Assembly: GCA_041399065.1 (NCBI GenBank)
Contig: JAWKTN010000019.1
Coordinates: 1-26,787, forward strand
DNA from: JAGQPD01 sp020426865
GTDB taxonomy: Bacteria; Planctomycetota; Planctomycetia; Pirellulales; Pirellulaceae
Length of the DNA: 26,787 bases
Reading direction: 5' to 3'
Shown: in pieces, positions 22,948 through 26,787 of the stretch
Position numbering within the stretch: position 1 is the first letter of the stretch
Layout: every line of letters starts with the position of its first letter
Notes under the pieces: generated by a model
The model's database searches: none
Told to the model about the DNA's origin: nothing
Seen by the model: only the letters and a program-made list of their open reading frames with translations
Made by a program: the position numbers and the translations under genes

Positions 22948-24966
22948 ATGAAACCCTCTGCGCCGTTTTTGTCGTCGATGTCGCTTGTTGTCTTGAGCCT
23001 AGGATTGGCATCGGCGAACGACATTCGAATCGTCGCGCGCAGCGGACAAGCGATACCGGGGGCCAACCCCAGCGATATGCTTGCGGGCTCGTTTTTTGTA
23101 CCGACAATTGGACCTACGGGCGACGTTAGCTTCAATGCGCGTATCGACACCGAGGTGGTCCCTGGGTTCTTCGTGCCGAAGGCAGCGCTACTAAGTGAGA
23201 GAGACGGCATTCTGACTGTCTTAGCGCGCGAAGACGAACCCGCACCACAGTTCGATGATGGAGCTCAAAATGACTACAACGGTCTGTGGGGCAATTCGCC
23301 GGGAATCGCCATGTTGAATGGGGCGGGAGATTCTGCCTTCGCGTTTGGCCTTCGAGACTCGTCTGGCTCAGGCAGTAACACGGCGTTCCTTTCCTCAGGT
23401 TCGCAAAACACGATCCAAGGAAGAGCCCGCCTATACGGCACTGCGCCGGACGCACCCACTGGCTCGAAATTTCAATTTCTGGAATTCTCAAGGGGACTTC
23501 GTCTGAACGAGATTGGCACGTTGGCGTTCGACGCAAGTGTGGAAGTCGTGGAAGGCGACTCTCTTTTTACCCGCACTGCGATCTACGTCGTGCAGGAGAA
23601 TGATCAACTGACCCCGATACTTTGGGGCGGAACTGAAGTACCCGATCATCCCGGTACTTACTTTGACCAGTTCAGTTTTGTGAACAGCCTGAACCTGAAT
23701 AGCAATGACCAACTGGTTTTTGCCGCCAATATCGTGTCTCAGGATCCAATATTGGGATCTGTCGGTGGCAGAGGCATTTTTGCGGCGACAACGAGCGGCG
23801 AGGTTTCAGTGGTGGCGGTACCATTGCAACCGTTAACCAGCGACGTAAACGGACTGCGGTTTGGCGACGGCTTATTCTCGTCAACGACGAACGCTCGTGG
23901 AGAAATCGCCTTCGCAGCCAATATCGGCGTTCCCGACTTTGTTGACGTTCCTGGCGTCGGACTGGTGCCAGACGTGTATAGTATTACCCGTCCGGCCGTC
24001 GTGTTGACTGCCGGAGATGCTTTTGCGGTTGTCGCACAACAGGGCGAAGCCGCGCCGGACAGCGCCGACGGCGTCGTCTTCGGCCATGGTTTCAATGCTC
24101 CGGTACTTAGCAACTCGGGCGCGATTGCGTTTCTCGCTTCCCTTGAAGGGAATGGAATTGAAGACGCGAATAACGTTGGACTTTTCATGACGGACAACGG
24201 CACCTTGAAGAAGGTCGTCCAGCTTGGCGAAATCGCGCCGGAAGCTCCAGACGACGCAGTGTTTACAAGACTATACGAGTTCGGATTAAATGCGCAGGGG
24301 CGACTTGCATTCGGTGCAGAAGTTGCCACAAATGAGACGAAGAAGAAGGGAATCTGGGCCTCCGATGGCGATGGCCAAGTGCGTCTAGTTGCTCTTGAAG
24401 GTGTCACTGAAATTGACTTTAGCGATGATCCTGCTGTTGCCGATCCTCATTTACTGACACAACTCTTCGTCGACTTCGCGCCAACCGGCCTAGGCACGGC
24501 CACTGGCCGCCCAACGTTCTTCAATGATCTCGGACAGATTGTCATCGCTGGAGCCTATGACAACTTCGCGGGCCAACTTGTCTACGTCGACAATAGCCTT
24601 GCGACAGCAACAATTGTCGAAGGCGACTACAACCGGAATGGCATCGTCGACGCGGCCGACTATACGGTTTGGAAAGACGCGTTCGGCTCCACGATAAACC
24701 TTGACGCTGATGGCAACAAGAACGGTGTGATTGATGCCGCCGACTATACAATTTGGAAGGACAATTTCGGAGCAACTCTGGGGCAGTCGCTTGCCATTTC
24801 CGTTCCAGAGCCCGCCAACCTCGCACTTATTCTATCGGGCGGACTCTGTTGCGCGGTCCAGATTAGACGCCGTCCGGTCGGGTGCCGAGCTGGTCGAGTA
24901 CAGGGAAGACACTCGACAGACGCAGTCGAGCTCGGGACGCTACGTGCTGCAAACGCATGGACTTAA
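22948..24966 (+). CDS. NxxGxxAF-repeat/dockerin/PEP-CTERM surface protein
   Basis: A large exported protein of 672 residues. The ATG at 22948 has AGGGGAG at 8 nt spacing; the ATG at 22942 is only 2 nt from it. A signal peptide is followed by about seven repeats of the NxxGxxAF type (NGAGDSAFAF, NEIGTLAFDAS, NARGEIAFAAN, NSGAIAFLAS, NAQGRLAFGAE, NDLGQIVIAGA), as in choice-of-anchor tandem-repeat proteins. Then comes a dockerin-like pair (DYNRNGIVDAADYTVWKDAF and DADGNKNGVIDAADYTIWKD) and a PEP-CTERM signal (VPEPAN, hydrophobic helix, RRR). About 30 residues follow the Arg cluster to the stop, an unusual extension. The stop shares TTAA with the convergent gene at 24963. Confidence 0.82.
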   Translation: MKPSAPFLSSMSLVVLSLGLASANDIRIVARSGQAIPGANPSDMLAGSFFVPTIGPTGDVSFNARIDTEVVPGFFVPKAALLSERDGILTVLAREDEPAPQFDDGAQNDYNGLWGNSPGIAMLNGAGDSAFAFGLRDSSGSGSNTAFLSSGSQNTIQGRARLYGTAPDAPTGSKFQFLEFSRGLRLNEIGTLAFDASVEVVEGDSLFTRTAIYVVQENDQLTPILWGGTEVPDHPGTYFDQFSFVNSLNLNSNDQLVFAANIVSQDPILGSVGGRGIFAATTSGEVSVVAVPLQPLTSDVNGLRFGDGLFSSTTNARGEIAFAANIGVPDFVDVPGVGLVPDVYSITRPAVVLTAGDAFAVVAQQGEAAPDSADGVVFGHGFNAPVLSNSGAIAFLASLEGNGIEDANNVGLFMTDNGTLKKVVQLGEIAPEAPDDAVFTRLYEFGLNAQGRLAFGAEVATNETKKKGIWASDGDGQVRLVALEGVTEIDFSDDPAVADPHLLTQLFVDFAPTGLGTATGRPTFFNDLGQIVIAGAYDNFAGQLVYVDNSLATATIVEGDYNRNGIVDAADYTVWKDAFGSTINLDADGNKNGVIDAADYTIWKDNFGATLGQSLAISVPEPANLALILSGGLCCAVQIRRRPVGCRAGRVQGRHSTDAVELGTLRAANAWT

Positions 24967-25487
24967 GGTTCGGCCCCAAGCTGCTTGAGCACTTTTTGGG
25001 CTCGATTGCGGTACCCGGTCGATGCAACTGGAAGTCGGGCCTGCAGGTGCTCGATCAACTTCTCACGAACGTAAGGATAGGTCGCAACTCGATCGGCAAC
25101 GAATTGCATCGCAAACACGCCAATCGCGATCTCCGTCTGCGCGTCCGCAAGGCAACGCAGACGCAAGTCGATCAGCCGTTTTTCCAGTCGTCGAGGTAGC
25201 CTGTTTCTGTACTCACTGTAGTATCGCACACCACACCGTCTGAGCGACTGGTGAATGGGATACTCCATGGCATTAGCCATTTCGACAAACCAAGGGATCA
25301 GTTTCGACGGGTCCTGGCGGCCGAGAATTCCAACCGCATGAGCAGCCCGCTGCGCCACATCGACATCATCGCAGAACATGCACACCATTAGCTCGACGAG
25401 TCGCTCTTCATCGTTCAGAGCCAATGCAGCGACGTGATCCGCAACCGCTCGCGAATGGTCGACCAAAAGTTCTTCACGAATGCTCAT
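24963..25487 (-). CDS. HEAT-repeat-like hypothetical protein
   Basis: A soluble, helical protein of 174 residues starting MSIREELLVDHSRAVADHVA. Alternating helices (ERLVELMVCMFCDDVDVAQR, AAHAVGILG, RLEKRLIDLRLRCLAD) resemble HEAT/ARM-type repeats. The ATG at 25487 is chosen because the family start MSxREELL follows; the in-frame sequence upstream to 25745 has no recognisable domain. It is convergent with the PEP-CTERM gene and their stop codons overlap at 24963-24966 (TTAA). No enzymatic motifs are seen; it may act as an interaction scaffold. Confidence 0.65.
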   Translation of the reverse strand: MSIREELLVDHSRAVADHVAALALNDEERLVELMVCMFCDDVDVAQRAAHAVGILGRQDPSKLIPWFVEMANAMEYPIHQSLRRCGVRYYSEYRNRLPRRLEKRLIDLRLRCLADAQTEIAIGVFAMQFVADRVATYPYVREKLIEHLQARLPVASTGYRNRAQKVLKQLGAEP

Positions 25488-25717
25488 GGATGTGTGCTTG
25501 GGAAATCTTTTATTCGAAAATCGAAAGTTCACTGCCAACATCGAAGGCGTCCCATTCGATTTAAACGTGCATGACAAGATGTCGACAGCCCACAATCTTG
25601 GCGGACCCGGTGTCGAAAGTGTCTGATCTTTCGCGAGAAATGGCCTCCGGTAGATTTGGGTTGCATGGCCGAAATCATCTGCGTGAGTTTTCGGCTTGGC
25701 GACACAACTCGTTGCCA

Positions 25718-25735
25718 ATATATATGTATATATAT
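25718..25735. repeat. Alternating AT run
   Basis: ATATATATGTATATATAT, an 18-bp near-palindrome upstream of the HEAT-like gene on the opposite strand. It may be a melting or promoter-like region; nothing more can be said. Confidence 0.6.
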
Positions 25736-25974
25736 GAAAGTCCATGGACCTACTCGCCGATGGGCATCTTATCCAGCGACGTAGGTATGGGCGGCCACGA
25801 CTGATTCCGGACCCCCACGGGCATTTTCTGATGCATCGGTTGTTGGCGTATTGGAATCGGGAATCATCGTGAAATCCGCATCGTCCGTTGTCTGTGCGGG
25901 ACTGGGTGTCTTGTGACTGTGTTTTCGGGCCAGGTGACCTCGACCTCAGTCACATCGATTGCACTTATTGCCAC

Positions 25975-26014
25975 GACAGGGAAGCCAGACGCGAGACAGG
26001 GAAGCCAGACGCGC
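25975..26014 (+). repeat. 20-bp tandem duplication
   Basis: GACAGGGAAGCCAGACGCGA is repeated immediately with one mismatch at its last base. It is a recent slippage-type duplication in non-coding sequence. Confidence 0.85.
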
Positions 26015-26212
26015 TACTCGACTGGGTACGCTGGCGAAACAAAGTAAAACAAGAGGGGGGCTCCGCCGTGGCACCGATAGAAATGCACGGTTTGGTGCCA
26101 GCTTTGAGTTACGAAAAGGGAACAACCCGCGCCGGTCATTCATAAGCGGTGGTGCGGGAGAGAAGCTGAATTTGGTCGGTATCGGTACCTACGGCAGCAG
26201 GGAAGCCCGATT

Positions 26213-26764
26213 CTACCAGGCGATTCCACGTGCAATCGCGCGCAAGAAACGCACGTCAAGCGGTGACTTGATCCAGAAATTGCCGCTGACACCATCTTCC
26301 TGATTTCAGCGAAGCGTCACATGCTCGCACAAGGATCCCATATACGCCGAAGGATGGGACAAGCGAATCCGTACTTCCGCTACCCACTCGGGATCATTGG
26401 CTCGCGCGCGGACTTCGTGTTCGTTGAGTTCGCTGATTGTACCGTCTTTGCTCTTGATCAGAAGATAAATCGTCAACCATCGTCGCACCACCTCGAGATC
26501 GGACCAGGTGGCCACGATGTCTGGGCGGTTGCGGACGACATTATGGAGGTGATTGGCAGTTTCCGCGTGAAAGGCGATGTTGATGGCGAAGAGTTGTGCA
26601 AGTTGTTTCATAAAATCGACGATCCAGTCGCGGCGGTAGCTGTCGTCTTTTTTCGTCACGGGATCGACGCCGCACAACATGGCGCGGCGGACACAACGGG
26701 AGTAACAATGATAGACGCCCTGTTCCAACGGATTGACGGTATCGCTACGAGGTGCAGCAGTCAT
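26213..26764 (-). pseudogene. RAYT/Y1-type transposase, broken by in-frame TGA
   Basis: Reading minus strand from the ATG at 26764 (AAGGAGG at 26770-26776, excellent Shine-Dalgarno), residues 1-152 match REP-associated tyrosine transposase-like proteins. Motifs include GVYHCYSRCVRRAMLCGVDP, the metal-binding HLH in ANHLHNVVRNRPD, and WSDLEVVRRWL. The frame stops at TGA (26306-26308) after CEHVTLR. Downstream in the same frame, sequence like the rest of the family continues (NQEDGVSGNFWIKSPLDVRF, LRAIARGIAW) to TAG at 26213-26215. The TGA is probably a mutated Arg codon. A catalytic tyrosine is expected near the missing C-terminal region, so the protein is likely inactive. It is placed near non-coding repeats but no REP palindromes are evident. 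Confidence 0.75.
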
Positions 26765-26787
26765 GACAGCCTCCTTTCGTCAGTACC

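Larger units (their letters stand above)
25488..26212. other. Long stretch without recognised genes
   Basis: About 720 bp. It contains an 18-bp AT run (25718-25735, alternating AT with one G), a 20-bp tandem duplication (25975-26014), and short open frames without known domains (25888-26145, 25959-26303). Parts may be decayed sequence at the edge of the RAYT remnant. Confidence 0.4.

Noticed and set aside
25888..26303. Short overlapping plus-strand frames
   Set aside because: No recognised motifs, contain a tandem duplication; treated as non-coding.

Overview
The window looks like planctomycete DNA, most likely from the Pirellulales or Rhodopirellula group. The evidence is a giant secreted protein with the FExLExRxLLA N-terminal motif and a dockerin-like C-terminus, five PEP-CTERM proteins, two planctomycete-type ECF sigma factors (both with KMEGYTN in region 4), two large membrane-anchored Ser/Thr kinases (WD40 and TPR types), and a small membrane protein starting MNPY. 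No exosortase, rRNA, tRNA or CRISPR array was seen.

Layout. Positions 1-2200 are mobile-element debris: a large serine recombinase lacking its catalytic domain, then the C-terminal end of an IS66 transposase. Positions 2324-8458 (minus strand) are a two-gene unit, a 1798-aa beta-helix/Ig/dockerin surface protein followed 18 bp later by a PEP-CTERM protein whose C-terminus runs past its normal end. Divergent from it (8690-12759, plus) is an ECF sigma gene followed by a Pkn-WD40 kinase that is cut by a single in-frame TAA between the DFG and SPE motifs. Positions 13162-14501 are an internally deleted IS66 element with intact 12-bp terminal inverted repeats. Two small unknown genes and a MerR C-terminal remnant follow.

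Positions 16127-18862 (minus) encode a zinc-ribbon/kinase/TPR protein divergent from a second ECF sigma gene (19127-19729). After it come a short LuxR-type HTH gene and four consecutive plus-strand PEP-CTERM genes (20522-24966), two of which look like paralogues and the last of which carries NxxGxxAF repeats and a dockerin. A HEAT-like protein converges on this cluster, sharing a TTAA stop overlap. The window ends with a RAYT/Y1-type transposase broken by an in-frame TGA.

How it may work together (inference): the same arrangement occurs twice, an ECF sigma factor and a transmembrane kinase next to exported, surface-directed proteins (dockerin or PEP-CTERM). This suggests kinase-gated sigma factors controlling deployment of surface or matrix proteins. 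In the first copy the kinase may be dead or split. Many genes are broken in this window, with different stop codons, which fits ongoing decay better than recoding.
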